Assembly: GCA_001801365.1 (NCBI GenBank)
Contig: MGXL01000045.1
Span: 19,815 to 29,495, forward strand
Reading direction: 5' to 3'
Source of the DNA: Gammaproteobacteria bacterium RBG_16_57_12
GTDB taxonomy: Bacteria > Pseudomonadota > Gammaproteobacteria > RBG-16-57-12
Length of the DNA: 9,681 nucleotides
The stretch's first letter is position 1, and every line of letters begins with the position of its first letter. Positions 1 through 7,353 of the stretch are shown in pieces. Made by a program: the position numbers and the translations under genes. The notes under the pieces were generated by a model, which did not search any database, was not told where the DNA came from, and saw only the letters and a list, made by a program, of their open reading frames with translations.

Positions 1-1
1 G

Positions 2-592
2 CCGCCGCCCGCCGCGCGCTTCGCCGCGCGTGGCGCCGAGCGGCTGCGCGTGCTGGTGCTGGGCGGCAGCCTGGGGGCCAGGGCGCTCAATGAAATCGTA
101 CCGGCGGCGCTGGTTCAGCTGCGGCCGGAGCTGCAGGTCCAGATACGGCATCAGGCCGGACGCCGGCATATCGACGAGGCCCGGCAGAATTATCAGCGCC
201 ACAATGTCGAGGCCGAGGTGACGCCGTTCATCGCCGATATGGCCGAGGCCTATGGCTGGGCGGATCTGGTGATCTGCCGCGCCGGCGCGCTCACCATCGC
301 CGAATTGGCCGCCGCGGGCGTTGGGGCGATACTGGTGCCCTATCCCCATGCGGTGGACGATCATCAGACGCATAACGCCCGTTATCTGGTCGAGCAGGGC
401 GCAGCGGTGATGGTAGCCCAGCAGTTACTGACGCCGGCGTCGCTGGGCCGGTTGTTGCAGGAGTTGTGCGGCCAGGGCGCAACAGTGGCGCGTACCCGGC
501 TGCTTGCCATGGCGCAGGCCGCGCGGCAGGTGGCGCTGCCCGATGCGACCCGGCGGGTGGCCGAGCTCTGTCTGGAGGTGGCTCATGGGTGA
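2..592 (+). CDS. murG: MurG, UDP-GlcNAc:lipid I GlcNAc transferase (3' part)
   Basis: MurG adds GlcNAc from UDP-GlcNAc to undecaprenyl-PP-MurNAc-pentapeptide (lipid I) to give lipid II on the inner face of the cytoplasmic membrane. The reading frame is open from the window edge, so the start and the N-terminal acceptor-binding domain (with its glycine-rich loop) lie upstream. The 196 residues present correspond to roughly the last 55% of the usual ~355. They form the C-terminal GT-B donor domain: [14 protein letters not shown] opens it at 53-94, and the UDP-GlcNAc-binding segment with [10 protein letters not shown] and the following [10 protein letters not shown] lies at about 275-370. The stop TGA at 590-592 overlaps the murC start by 8 nt, which suggests coupled translation. 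Nothing looks broken. Identity is confident from the motifs plus the murC neighbour. Confidence 0.96.
   Translation, partial: PPPAARFAARGAERLRVLVLGGSLGARALNEIVPAALVQLRPELQVQIRHQAGRRHIDEARQNYQRHNVEAEVTPFIADMAEAYGWADLVICRAGALTIAELAAAGVGAILVPYPHAVDDHQTHNARYLVEQGAAVMVAQQLLTPASLGRLLQELCGQGATVARTRLLAMAQAARQVALPDATRRVAELCLEVAHG
574..578 (+). promoter_or_regulatory. Shine-Dalgarno of murC
   Basis: GGAGG lies 6 nt before the ATG at 585, inside the end of murG. It favours 585 over the in-frame ATG at 597 and over in-frame ATGs further upstream within murG, the furthest of which is at 504. Confidence 0.75.
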
Positions 593-2054
593 GCGCATGC
601 TTCCATTCAGCACGCGATCCCAGGACGCCGTCCAGGGCATCGGTCATATACGCCGCATCCATTTCGTCGGGATCGGCGGCGCGGGCATGAGCGGCATCGC
701 CGAGGTGTTGATCAATCTGGGTTATCAGGTATCCGGTTCCGATATCCAGGAGAACGCCATGACCCAGCGTCTGCGTTCGCTGGGGGCGCAGGTGAGCATC
801 GGCCACGAGGCCGGTCATATCGCCGGCACCGATGTGGTGGTGATTTCCAGCGCGGTGGATGCTGCCAATGTTGAAGTCAGCGCCGCCCGCGAACATCGCA
901 TCCCCGTGGTGCCGCGCGCCGAGATGCTGGCGGAACTGATGCGGTTTCGGCATGGCATCGCCATTGCCGGGACGCACGGCAAGACCACCACCACCAGTCT
1001 GATCGCCAGCGTGCTGGCCGAAGGCGGCCTGGATCCCACCTTTGTGATCGGCGGCAAGCTCAACAGCGCCGGGGTCCATGCCCGCTTGGGCGCCAGTCAC
1101 TATCTGGTGGCCGAGGCCGATGAGAGCGATGCCTCCTTCCTGTATCTGCAACCGATGACTGCGGTGGTGACCAATATCGAGGCCGACCACATGGACACCT
1201 ATGGCGGTGACTTCGAGCGCCTGCGCCAGACCTTCATCGAGTTCATTCATCATCTGCCGTTCTACGGCCTGGCGGTGTTGTGTGTGGACGATGCCGTGCT
1301 TCGCGCCATGCTGCCCGAGCTGTCCAGGCCGGTGTTGACCTATGGGCTGTCCGAGCAGGCGGATGTGCGTGCCGCCGACATCCGCCAGCTGGGCGCGCGC
1401 AATTATTTCAAGGTGATCTGGCCGGGCCGCAGCAACTGGCTGGACATCACGCTCAACATGCCGGGCCGGCACAATGTCTGCAATGCCCTGGCGGCGATTG
1501 CGGTGGCCCAGCGTCTGGGTGTCGGCGACAGCGCCATCCAGTCGGCGCTGGCAGGCTTTGAGGGTATCGGCCGACGTTTTCAGGTGTATGGCGAATTCAC
1601 CCTGGCCCATGGCCGGGTCATGCTGGTGGATGATTACGGCCACCATCCCACCGAGATTGCCGCCACTATTCAGGCGGCACGCGCCACCTGGCCCGAGCGG
1701 CGGCTGGTTGTGGCCTTCCAACCGCATCGTTACACCCGCACCCGCGATCTATTCGAGGACTTCGCGGCCGTGTTGTCCAGCGCCGACGGCCTGCTGCTGC
1801 TGGACATCTATGCAGCGGGCGAAGCGCCGATCAGCGGTATCGATGGGCGCACCCTGTCGCGCGCCATCCGCAATCGCGGCAAGGTGGATCCGGTGTTCGC
1901 CGGCAGCGTCGGTGACATGCCGGATGTCCTGCCCGATATGCTGCAGGACGGCGACGTCCTGCTGATCATGGGCGCCGGGGATATCGGCAAGGCCGCCGCC
2001 AAACTGGCCGATGGCTGGAAAAAGCAACAGGCGCTGCCGGAGAAGCAGGCGTGA
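585..2054 (+). CDS. murC: MurC, UDP-N-acetylmuramate--L-alanine ligase
   Basis: MurC uses ATP to join L-alanine to UDP-MurNAc, the first peptide-stem step of peptidoglycan synthesis in the cytoplasm. The 489 residues match the usual length (E. coli MurC is 491). The N-terminal UDP-binding Rossmann motif GIGGAGM is at residues 29-35. The central ATPase domain has the P-loop GTHGKTT at 129-135 (Lys133), followed by [10 protein letters not shown] and [15 protein letters not shown]. The C-terminal domain carries [30 protein letters not shown] at 349-355, [13 protein letters not shown] and the end motif GAGDIGK. The start was chosen at ATG 585 because of the GGAGG upstream; it gives an N-terminus of E. 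coli-like length. It overlaps murG by 8 nt, and its TGA overlaps the murB ATG by one base. A long open frame on the opposite strand is a GC-driven shadow. Confidence 0.98.
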   Translation: MGERMLPFSTRSQDAVQGIGHIRRIHFVGIGGAGMSGIAEVLINLGYQVSGSDIQENAMTQRLRSLGAQVSIGHEAGHIAGTDVVVISSAVDAANVEVSAAREHRIPVVPRAEMLAELMRFRHGIAIAGTHGKTTTTSLIASVLAEGGLDPTFVIGGKLNSAGVHARLGASHYLVAEADESDASFLYLQPMTAVVTNIEADHMDTYGGDFERLRQTFIEFIHHLPFYGLAVLCVDDAVLRAMLPELSRPVLTYGLSEQADVRAADIRQLGARNYFKVIWPGRSNWLDITLNMPGRHNVCNALAAIAVAQRLGVGDSAIQSALAGFEGIGRRFQVYGEFTLAHGRVMLVDDYGHHPTEIAATIQAARATWPERRLVVAFQPHRYTRTRDLFEDFAAVLSSADGLLLLDIYAAGEAPISGIDGRTLSRAIRNRGKVDPVFAGSVGDMPDVLPDMLQDGDVLLIMGAGDIGKAAAKLADGWKKQQALPEKQA

Positions 2055-2983
2055 TGGCCTTGCGACGTGACAGTGACAACCGTACGTCCTCCGCGCCACG
2101 CGGTGAGCTGCGCATGGATGAGCCTATGTCCCGCCATACCACCTGGCGGGTTGGCGGACCGGCGGACCAGTTTTATATACCGGCCGACCTGGCGGATCTG
2201 GAGCAGATGCTGCGGCAGTTGCCTCCACAGGAGCCGGTGTTCTGGCTGGGCCTGGGCAGCAATCTATTGGTGCGCGACGGCGGCATCCGCGGCACGGTGA
2301 TCGCCACGCTGGGTGCGCTGAATGGGCTGGAATGGCTGGAAGGAAACATTCTGCGGGCCGAGGCCGGCGTGCCCTGCGCCAAGGTGGCGCGCTTCGGCAT
2401 CTGCCGGCACCTGGTCGGCCCCGAATTTCTGGCGGGCATCCCCGGTACGATGGGCGGTGCGCTGGCCATGAATGCCGGTGCCTTTGGCGGGGAGACCTGG
2501 CAACTGGTGACTCGGGTGGAAACCCTGGACCGGCACGGCCGTCGCCATGCGCGGGGCCCGGAGGAATTCGAGGTGGGTTATCGGCATGTGACGGGGAAAA
2601 GCGGGGAATGGTTTGTGGCGGCCTGCCTACAATTGCAGCCGGGTGATGGCGCGGCCGCCATGGCCAGGATCCGCGAGTTGCTCGAGCGGCGCAACTCCAC
2701 CCAGCCGACCCGGCAGCCCAACGCCGGATCGGTGTTTCGCAATCCGCCCGGTGATTATGCCGCGCGCCTGATCGAGGCGTGCGGACTGAAGGGGACATGT
2801 ATCGGCGGGGCCTGTGTCTCGGAAAAGCATGCCAATTTTATCGTGAATACCGGCGCCGCGACCGCGGCGGATATCGAGGCCCTGATCGAGCGGGTTGCCG
2901 CGACTGTCGAGCAACAGCACGGCATACGGCTGGTGCGTGAAGTGCATATCGTCGGTGAAGCGGCACAGGCGGGGTGGGCGTGA
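2054..2983 (+). CDS. murB: MurB, UDP-N-acetylenolpyruvoylglucosamine reductase (type II-like)
   Basis: MurB is the FAD-dependent, NADPH-using reductase that turns UDP-GlcNAc-enolpyruvate into UDP-MurNAc, the substrate of MurC encoded next door. The protein has 309 residues, closer to the short type II enzymes (about 300) than to E. coli type I (342). Seen in order: [11 protein letters not shown] near the N-terminus, the FAD-binding [18 protein letters not shown] at 128-135 followed by [12 protein letters not shown], a Tyr-Arg at 176-177 (GYRHV), GSVFRNP with the catalytic Ser226, EKHANFIVN, and the C-terminal catalytic Glu296 in VREVHIVGE. The ATG at 2054 shares a base with the murC stop (TGATG). 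A GTG at 2051 would add one residue. AGG at 2047-2049 and GGAG at 2039-2042 are possible ribosome sites. The type II call is from motif pattern and length, not from an alignment. Confidence 0.96.
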   Translation: MALRRDSDNRTSSAPRGELRMDEPMSRHTTWRVGGPADQFYIPADLADLEQMLRQLPPQEPVFWLGLGSNLLVRDGGIRGTVIATLGALNGLEWLEGNILRAEAGVPCAKVARFGICRHLVGPEFLAGIPGTMGGALAMNAGAFGGETWQLVTRVETLDRHGRRHARGPEEFEVGYRHVTGKSGEWFVAACLQLQPGDGAAAMARIRELLERRNSTQPTRQPNAGSVFRNPPGDYAARLIEACGLKGTCIGGACVSEKHANFIVNTGAATAADIEALIERVAATVEQQHGIRLVREVHIVGEAAQAGWA

Positions 2984-2987
2984 TGGC

Positions 2988-2993
2988 AAGGAG
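2988..2993 (+). promoter_or_regulatory. Shine-Dalgarno that decides the ddl start
   Basis: AAGGAG lies 10 nt before the ATG at 3004. The alternative in-frame ATG at 2983, which overlaps the murB stop as TGATG, has only a weak G-rich stretch before it. The site therefore favours 3004, although coupled re-initiation at 2983 is possible. Confidence 0.6.
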
Positions 2994-3003
2994 TACACAG
3001 GAT

Positions 3004-3948
3004 ATGGTGGTTGAACAACCCTCCGCCTTCGGCAAGGTGGCGGTAGTGATGGGCGGCACGTCCGCCGAGCGGGAAATCTCCCTGAAAAGCGGCACGGCGG
3101 TGCTGACCGCATTGCAGCGCCAGGGCGTGGATGCCCACGGCCTGGATACCCGGGACGGTGTGATCGAGCCATTGCAGCACGGCGGTTTCGATCGCGTATT
3201 CATCATGCTGCATGGCCGTGGCGGTGAAGACGGCGTGATCCAGGGCGTGCTGGAAACCCTGGGCTTGCCCTACACCGGCAGTGGGGTGCTGGCCTCCGCC
3301 CTGGGCATGGACAAACAGCGCACCAAACAGTTGTGGCTCGGGGTCGAGCTGCCGACACCGCCCTTTTGCATGATCGGCGATGTGCAGGAATGCGGTGTGG
3401 TGATCGATGAGATCGGGCTGCCGGTCTTTGTCAAACCGGCCCATGAAGGCTCCAGTGTCGGCATGAGCAAGGTGACCGAGGCGGAGCAGCTGCCCGAGGC
3501 TTGGCGCAAGGCGCGGCAGTTCGACGAGTGTGTCCTGGCCGAGCGTTGGATCGATGGCGGCGAATACACCGTGGCGATCCTGGCCGGCGAGGCGCTACCG
3601 CCGATCCGGGTGCAGCCGGCCCGGGAGTTTTATGACTACGAGGCCAAATATCTGGCCGGCACGACGCAGTATCATTGCCCCTGCGGATTGGCCGACAGCG
3701 CCATCGAGGAATTGCAGTCCCTGGCCTTGCAGGCCTTTGCCGCCGTGGGTTGCCGCGGCTGGGGACGGGTGGATGTGATGCGTGATCGTGACGGCAATTT
3801 CTGGTTGATCGAGGTGAACACGGTACCCGGGATGACCGAGCGTAGCCTGGTGCCCATGGCCGCCAAGGCCGCCGGCATCGGTTTCGATGCCCTGGTGTGG
3901 CGCATCCTGGCGCAGACCCTGGCGCAGGGAGGCGAGCATGGCGCGTAA
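3004..3948 (+). CDS. ddl: D-alanine--D-alanine ligase (DdlB-type)
   Basis: Ddl is an ATP-grasp enzyme that joins two D-alanines; MurF then adds the dipeptide to the peptidoglycan precursor. From ATG 3004 the protein is 314 residues (E. coli DdlB is 306); from ATG 2983 it would be 321. The N-terminal motif GGTSAERE holds the first-subsite glutamate (Glu22), followed by HGRGGEDG and [15 protein letters not shown]. The ATP-grasp part has [15 protein letters not shown] with Ser150, YDYEAKY with Lys215-Tyr216, GWGRVDVM with Asp257, and IEVNT with the Mg-binding Glu270 and Asn272. [13 protein letters not shown] follows. All residues expected for catalysis are present, and the Tyr at 216 is that of a D-Ala-D-Ala (not D-Ala-D-Lac) enzyme, by family knowledge. 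The gene ends with an 11-nt overlap into ftsQ, as in the classical dcw order. Confidence 0.97.
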   Translation: MVVEQPSAFGKVAVVMGGTSAEREISLKSGTAVLTALQRQGVDAHGLDTRDGVIEPLQHGGFDRVFIMLHGRGGEDGVIQGVLETLGLPYTGSGVLASALGMDKQRTKQLWLGVELPTPPFCMIGDVQECGVVIDEIGLPVFVKPAHEGSSVGMSKVTEAEQLPEAWRKARQFDECVLAERWIDGGEYTVAILAGEALPPIRVQPAREFYDYEAKYLAGTTQYHCPCGLADSAIEELQSLALQAFAAVGCRGWGRVDVMRDRDGNFWLIEVNTVPGMTERSLVPMAAKAAGIGFDALVWRILAQTLAQGGEHGA

Positions 3949-4756
3949 GGCGGCCCAGGCGAAATACAAGGCTGAGGACAAGGACAACAGCTCACGCCAT
4001 CGGCTGCCTAAACTCAAACTGCGGCGGATTGCCGCGGTGGGCCTGCTGTTGGGTCTGCTGTCGCTGACAGTCATCGGAGTCAATGCCCTGCTGGATCCGG
4101 CGCTGTTCCCGATCCGGACCGTGCAGGTGCGCGGGCAATTGCAGCATGTCCAGAGCGGGCAATTGCAAGCGATGGTCGCGCCGTATACCCAGGCCGGTTT
4201 TCTCTGGCTGGATGTGGCAGCCACGCGGGCGGGGGTGCAGAGTTTACCCTGGGTCCGGTCGGCCACGGTGCGGCGGGTATGGCCGGATACCCTGCGGGTG
4301 ACGGTACAGGAACAGACGGCCCTGGCGCGCTGGGGGGAACAGGCGCTGGTGAATGATGCCGGCGAGGTGTTCAGTCCGGCGCGGGAAAGTTTTCCGGCGG
4401 GCCTGCAGCGCCTGGACGGCCCGGTGGGCATGAGCCGGCTGGTGGCAGAACACTATGTGCAATATGCCCGGGCACTGCAGCCGCTGCAATTGCAGGTCGC
4501 GCATCTGACCATGGATGGGCGGCATGCCTGGTCTGTGGAGTTGGACAACGGCGTCAAACTGCTGCTGGGGCGTGATGCCGATGGCAGCCGGATGCAACGT
4601 TTCATCGGCAGTTACCAGACACTGCTGGGCGAAAGGTCGGCGGAAATTGCGCATATCGATCTGCGTTATACCAACGGCATGGCCGTGACGTGGAAAAAGA
4701 ATGCGACGCCGACAGGTGAACATCAGAGGGTGGTAGATGACAAAACGTTCGGATAA
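3938..4756 (+). CDS. ftsQ: FtsQ, divisome membrane protein
   Basis: FtsQ is a bitopic inner-membrane protein that joins FtsB and FtsL at midcell and links early cytoplasmic ring proteins to the septal wall synthases. The 272 residues show the expected layout: a short, highly charged cytoplasmic tail (1-30, many Lys/Arg), one transmembrane helix at about 31-50 ([20 protein letters not shown]), a POTRA domain at about 56-125 starting [10 protein letters not shown] and including [18 protein letters not shown], then the FtsQ/DivIB beta domain to the end. The ATG at 3938 is preceded by AGGGAGG at 3926-3932, 5 nt away, and overlaps ddl by 11 nt. The stop overlaps the start of ftsA by 20 nt. An in-frame near-repeat in the POTRA coding sequence (4131-4167) is noted under findings. 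Family and position agree, so the call is firm. Confidence 0.95.
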   Translation: MARKAAQAKYKAEDKDNSSRHRLPKLKLRRIAAVGLLLGLLSLTVIGVNALLDPALFPIRTVQVRGQLQHVQSGQLQAMVAPYTQAGFLWLDVAATRAGVQSLPWVRSATVRRVWPDTLRVTVQEQTALARWGEQALVNDAGEVFSPARESFPAGLQRLDGPVGMSRLVAEHYVQYARALQPLQLQVAHLTMDGRHAWSVELDNGVKLLLGRDADGSRMQRFIGSYQTLLGERSAEIAHIDLRYTNGMAVTWKKNATPTGEHQRVVDDKTFG

Positions 4757-5972
4757 GAAGTTAATTGTTGGGCTGGATATCGGGACTTCCAAGGTGGTTG
4801 CGATTGTCTGCGAGCTGTCAGCCGAGGGCGCCGTGGAGATCGTCGGTCTGGGTTCGCATCCCTCACGGGGCCTGAAGAAGGGTGTGGTGGTCAACATCGA
4901 ATCCACCGTCCAGTCGATTCAGCGTGCAGTGGAAGAGGCGGAGCTGATGGCCGGATGCCAGATCCATTCCGTGTATGCCGGGATCGCCGGCAGTCATATC
5001 CGCAGCCTGAATTCGCACGGCATCGTGGCGATACGCGACAGCGAGGTCGGCCAGGCGGATGTGGATCGCGTCATCGACGCGGCGCGGGCCGTGGCGATTC
5101 CGGCGGATCAGAAGATCCTGCATGTGCTGCCCCAGGAATTCGTCATTGACAGCCAGGAAGGCATCCGCGAGCCGATCGGCATGTCGGGTGTGCGCCTGGA
5201 GGCGAAGGTGCATCTGGTGACCGGGGCGGTGAGCGCCGCTCAGAACATCATCAAGTGCGTGCGCCGCTGCGGCCTTGAAGTGGATGACATCATCCTGGAG
5301 CAGCTCGCCTCGAGTTATTCGGTGCTGACCGAGGATGAGAAGGAGCTGGGCGTCTGCCTGGTGGATATCGGCGGCGGCACCACGGACATCGCGGTATTTA
5401 CCGACGGGGCGATCAAGCATACCGCGGTGATTCCCATCGCCGGTGATCAGGTGACCAATGATATCGCGGTGGCGCTGCGCACGCCGACCCACAATGCCGA
5501 GGACATCAAGATGAAATACGGCTGCGCTTTGACCCAGCTGGCCAATCCTCACGAGGAGATCGAGGTGCCCAGCGTCGGCGAGCGTCCCTCGCGGCGCATG
5601 GCCCGTCATACCCTGGCGGAGGTGATCGAGCCGCGTTACGAGGAATTGCTGACCTTGGTGCAGGCAGAGTTGCGCCGCAGCGGTTTTGAAGATCTGGTGG
5701 CGGCGGGCGTGGTGTTGACCGGCGGCAGCGCCAAGATGGAAGGGCTGGTGGATCTGGCGGAAGAGATCTTCCACATGCCGGTGCGCCTCGGCATCCCCCA
5801 GCATGTCAGCGGCCTGGTGGATGTGATCCGCAATCCGATTTACGCCACCGGCGTGGGGCTGCTGCTGTATGGTGCGCACAACCATCAGCAGCGTCGTGCA
5901 GAAATGCGTCTGGAGAAGGGTGCCAAGGGTATGTGGGAAAAGATGAGAAGTTGGTTTCAGGGTAATTTTTGA
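4737..5972 (+). CDS. ftsA: FtsA, actin-like cell division protein
   Basis: FtsA is an ATP-binding actin homologue that tethers FtsZ filaments to the inner membrane and recruits later divisome proteins. The 411 residues are close to the usual ~420. Seen: the phosphate-1 loop GLDIGTSK at 12-19, the 1C subdomain region around SHIRSLNSHG and QEFVIDSQEGI, the phosphate-2 motif VDIGGGTTD at 209-217, the adenosine motif TGGSAKMEG ending near residue 336, and YATGVGLLLYG. The last 15 residues (GMWEKMRSWFQGNF region) form a likely amphipathic membrane-targeting helix, preceded by a charged linker. The ATG at 4737 follows AGAGGG at 4725-4730 and overlaps ftsQ by 20 nt, giving an N-terminus like that of E. 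coli FtsA. The 39-nt gap to ftsZ is the widest between the murG-ftsZ genes. A long antisense frame across this gene is a shadow. Confidence 0.98.
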   Translation: MTKRSDKKLIVGLDIGTSKVVAIVCELSAEGAVEIVGLGSHPSRGLKKGVVVNIESTVQSIQRAVEEAELMAGCQIHSVYAGIAGSHIRSLNSHGIVAIRDSEVGQADVDRVIDAARAVAIPADQKILHVLPQEFVIDSQEGIREPIGMSGVRLEAKVHLVTGAVSAAQNIIKCVRRCGLEVDDIILEQLASSYSVLTEDEKELGVCLVDIGGGTTDIAVFTDGAIKHTAVIPIAGDQVTNDIAVALRTPTHNAEDIKMKYGCALTQLANPHEEIEVPSVGERPSRRMARHTLAEVIEPRYEELLTLVQAELRRSGFEDLVAAGVVLTGGSAKMEGLVDLAEEIFHMPVRLGIPQHVSGLVDVIRNPIYATGVGLLLYGAHNHQQRRAEMRLEKGAKGMWEKMRSWFQGNF

Positions 5973-5996
5973 TTTTTCAACGTTCGGTTGCTTTAC

Positions 5997-6003
5997 GAGG
6001 AGG
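5997..6003 (+). promoter_or_regulatory. Strong Shine-Dalgarno of ftsZ
   Basis: GAGGAGG lies 8 nt before the ATG at 6012, in an A-rich spacer. It is the best match to the anti-Shine-Dalgarno in the window and sets the start at 6012 rather than the upstream in-frame TTG at 5988. It fits the high FtsZ level that cells need compared with FtsA and FtsQ. Confidence 0.85.
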
Positions 6004-6011
6004 CTAAAAAA

Positions 6012-7169
6012 ATGTTCGAACTAATAGATTCATATACACAAAGCGCCGTGATCAAGGTGATAGGTGTGGGTGGCGGTGGTGGTAATGCCGTCGAACACAT
6101 GGTGGCGCAGGATATCGAAGGGGTGGAATTTATCTGCGTCAACACCGATGCCCAGGCGTTGAAGAATTCATCGGCGCGCACCACGTTACAACTGGGCACC
6201 ACCATCACCAAGGGGCTGGGCGCCGGCGCCAATCCCGAAATTGGCCGTCAGGCCGCTCTGGAAGATCGCGAACGCATCATGGAACTGGTGAGCGGCGCGG
6301 ACATGATCTTCATCACCGCGGGCATGGGTGGCGGGACCGGGACCGGCGCGGCGCCGGTAGTCGCCCAGATCGCCAAGGAAATGGGTATCCTGACCGTTGC
6401 CGTAGTCACCAAGCCATTCCCCTTCGAAGGCAAGAAGCGCATGGCCATTGCGGAACAGGGGATGAAAGAACTGGGTGAACATGTCGATTCGCTGATCACC
6501 ATCCCCAACGACAAGCTGCTGACGGTGTTGGGCAAGACCATCAGCCTGCTGGATGCCTTCAAGGCGGCCAACAATGTCCTGTACGGTGCGGTGCAGGGGA
6601 TCGCCGATCTGATCACCCGTCCCGGCCTGATCAATGTGGACTTTGCCGATGTGCGCACCGTCATGTCGGAAATGGGCATGGCAATGATGGGCACCGGTTC
6701 AGCCCGCGGCGAAGACCGCGCGCGTAAGGCTGCCGAGGCTGCCATTTCCAGCCCGTTGCTGGAAGACATCAACATCTCTGGCGCCCGTGGCATTCTCGTC
6801 AATATCACTGCTGGCCTGGACATGACCATCGGGGAGTTCGAGGCCGTTGGTAATGCGGTGAAGGATTTCGCGTCGGACAATGCCACCGTGGTCGTCGGTA
6901 CGGTCATCGATCCCGATCTGGTCGATGAGCTACGGGTCACCGTGGTGGCCACTGGCCTAGGCGCGGCGGAGCCCCGGCAGGAAGTGGCTGTCAAACTGGT
7001 GCATCAGAACCCGGCGGCAGAACAGAATCTGGATTATGGCCAGCTGGATCGCCCCACGGTCATACGCCAGGGATCGACAGAGCGGTTTGCCGCGCGCGGC
7101 AGCGCAGCAGTGGCCACGGATCTTGATTATCTGGATATCCCGGCGTTTCTGCGCCGCCAGGCGGATTGA
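6012..7169 (+). CDS. ftsZ: FtsZ, tubulin-like division GTPase
   Basis: FtsZ polymerises with GTP into the Z ring that directs septum formation. The 385 residues align with E. coli FtsZ (383) essentially without gaps through the GTPase core. Seen: the N-terminal nucleotide loop IGVGGGGGNAVEHM, the NTDAQAL segment, the tubulin signature GGGTGTGAAP at about 105-114, the synergy-loop region NVDFADVRTVMSEMG that supplies the catalytic aspartates to the neighbouring subunit, and ATVVVGTVIDPD in the C-terminal domain. A short variable linker (about 320-370) leads to the conserved tail DYLDIPAFLRRQAD, the docking site for FtsA, ZipA and other partners. The start at 6012 is fixed by the Shine-Dalgarno at 5997-6003 and by the E. 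coli-like MFE N-terminus. Transcription probably continues from ftsA; the gap after ftsZ holds inverted repeats and a separate lpxC promoter candidate. Confidence 0.99.
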   Translation: MFELIDSYTQSAVIKVIGVGGGGGNAVEHMVAQDIEGVEFICVNTDAQALKNSSARTTLQLGTTITKGLGAGANPEIGRQAALEDRERIMELVSGADMIFITAGMGGGTGTGAAPVVAQIAKEMGILTVAVVTKPFPFEGKKRMAIAEQGMKELGEHVDSLITIPNDKLLTVLGKTISLLDAFKAANNVLYGAVQGIADLITRPGLINVDFADVRTVMSEMGMAMMGTGSARGEDRARKAAEAAISSPLLEDINISGARGILVNITAGLDMTIGEFEAVGNAVKDFASDNATVVVGTVIDPDLVDELRVTVVATGLGAAEPRQEVAVKLVHQNPAAEQNLDYGQLDRPTVIRQGSTERFAARGSAAVATDLDYLDIPAFLRRQAD

Positions 7170-7184
7170 CGCCAATCTGACCAA

Positions 7185-7237
7185 GCCCCGGAGGCGCAGA
7201 TCTCGGCCTCCTCAACATCCGGTTCCGCTTCCGGGGC
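7185..7237. repeat. Nested inverted repeats after ftsZ
   Basis: Two stems compete for the same left arm. The long-range stem pairs GCCCCGGA (7185-7192) with TCCGGGGC (7230-7237), 8 perfect base pairs. The short stem pairs GGAGGC (7190-7195) with GCCTCC (7206-7211) around a 10-nt loop. They share bases 7190-7192 and so exclude each other. No T-run follows on either strand, so this is not a clear intrinsic terminator. It may be an RNA structure that weakens read-through from ftsZ into lpxC, or a processing or protein site. Confidence 0.45.
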
Positions 7238-7301
7238 GTGGGCGATGAAGAAGGCGGTGAAGAAAATCAGCTGTCGGCCGCTATATTGTGGGCACGTCCT
7301 A

Positions 7302-7310
7302 TGATAAAAT
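7302..7310 (+). promoter_or_regulatory. Candidate extended -10 promoter of lpxC
   Basis: TGATAAAAT reads as an extended -10 (TG-N-TAAAAT, one mismatch to TATAAT). No good -35 is seen at normal spacing, which extended -10 promoters tolerate. Transcription would start near 7317 and give a leader of about 37 nt before the lpxC ATG at 7354. The 184-nt non-coding gap 7170-7353 otherwise holds only the inverted repeats at 7185-7237. Confidence 0.5.
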
Positions 7311-7353
7311 TCCTACGTTATAGGTAAAGCATTTGCAGCATGGTTTCGGTCAG

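Noticed and set aside
291..1727. Long minus-strand open frame (478 codons) opposite murG and murC
   Set aside because: It lies entirely antisense to genes with clear family motifs, has low-complexity His/Gly/Ala/Arg composition and no recognisable domain. It is a by-product of high GC and codon bias.
4484..4495. 12-bp perfect palindrome CTGCAATTGCAG within ftsQ
   Set aside because: It encodes Leu-Gln-Leu-Gln in frame and is explained by codon choice. Its position inside the gene gives no reason to call it an operator.
4863..5885. Minus-strand open frame (340 codons) opposite ftsA
   Set aside because: It is a shadow of ftsA: His- and Ala-rich, with no motifs or ribosome site, fully inside a certain gene.
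5963..5980. T-rich stretch at the end of ftsA resembling a terminator tail
   Set aside because: No stable stem precedes it, and ftsZ with a strong ribosome site follows 39 nt after ftsA, so termination here would make no sense for the operon.
6248..6994. Minus-strand open frame (248 codons) opposite ftsZ
   Set aside because: It is a shadow of the highly conserved ftsZ, with Ser/Ala/Pro-biased composition and no recognisable domain.
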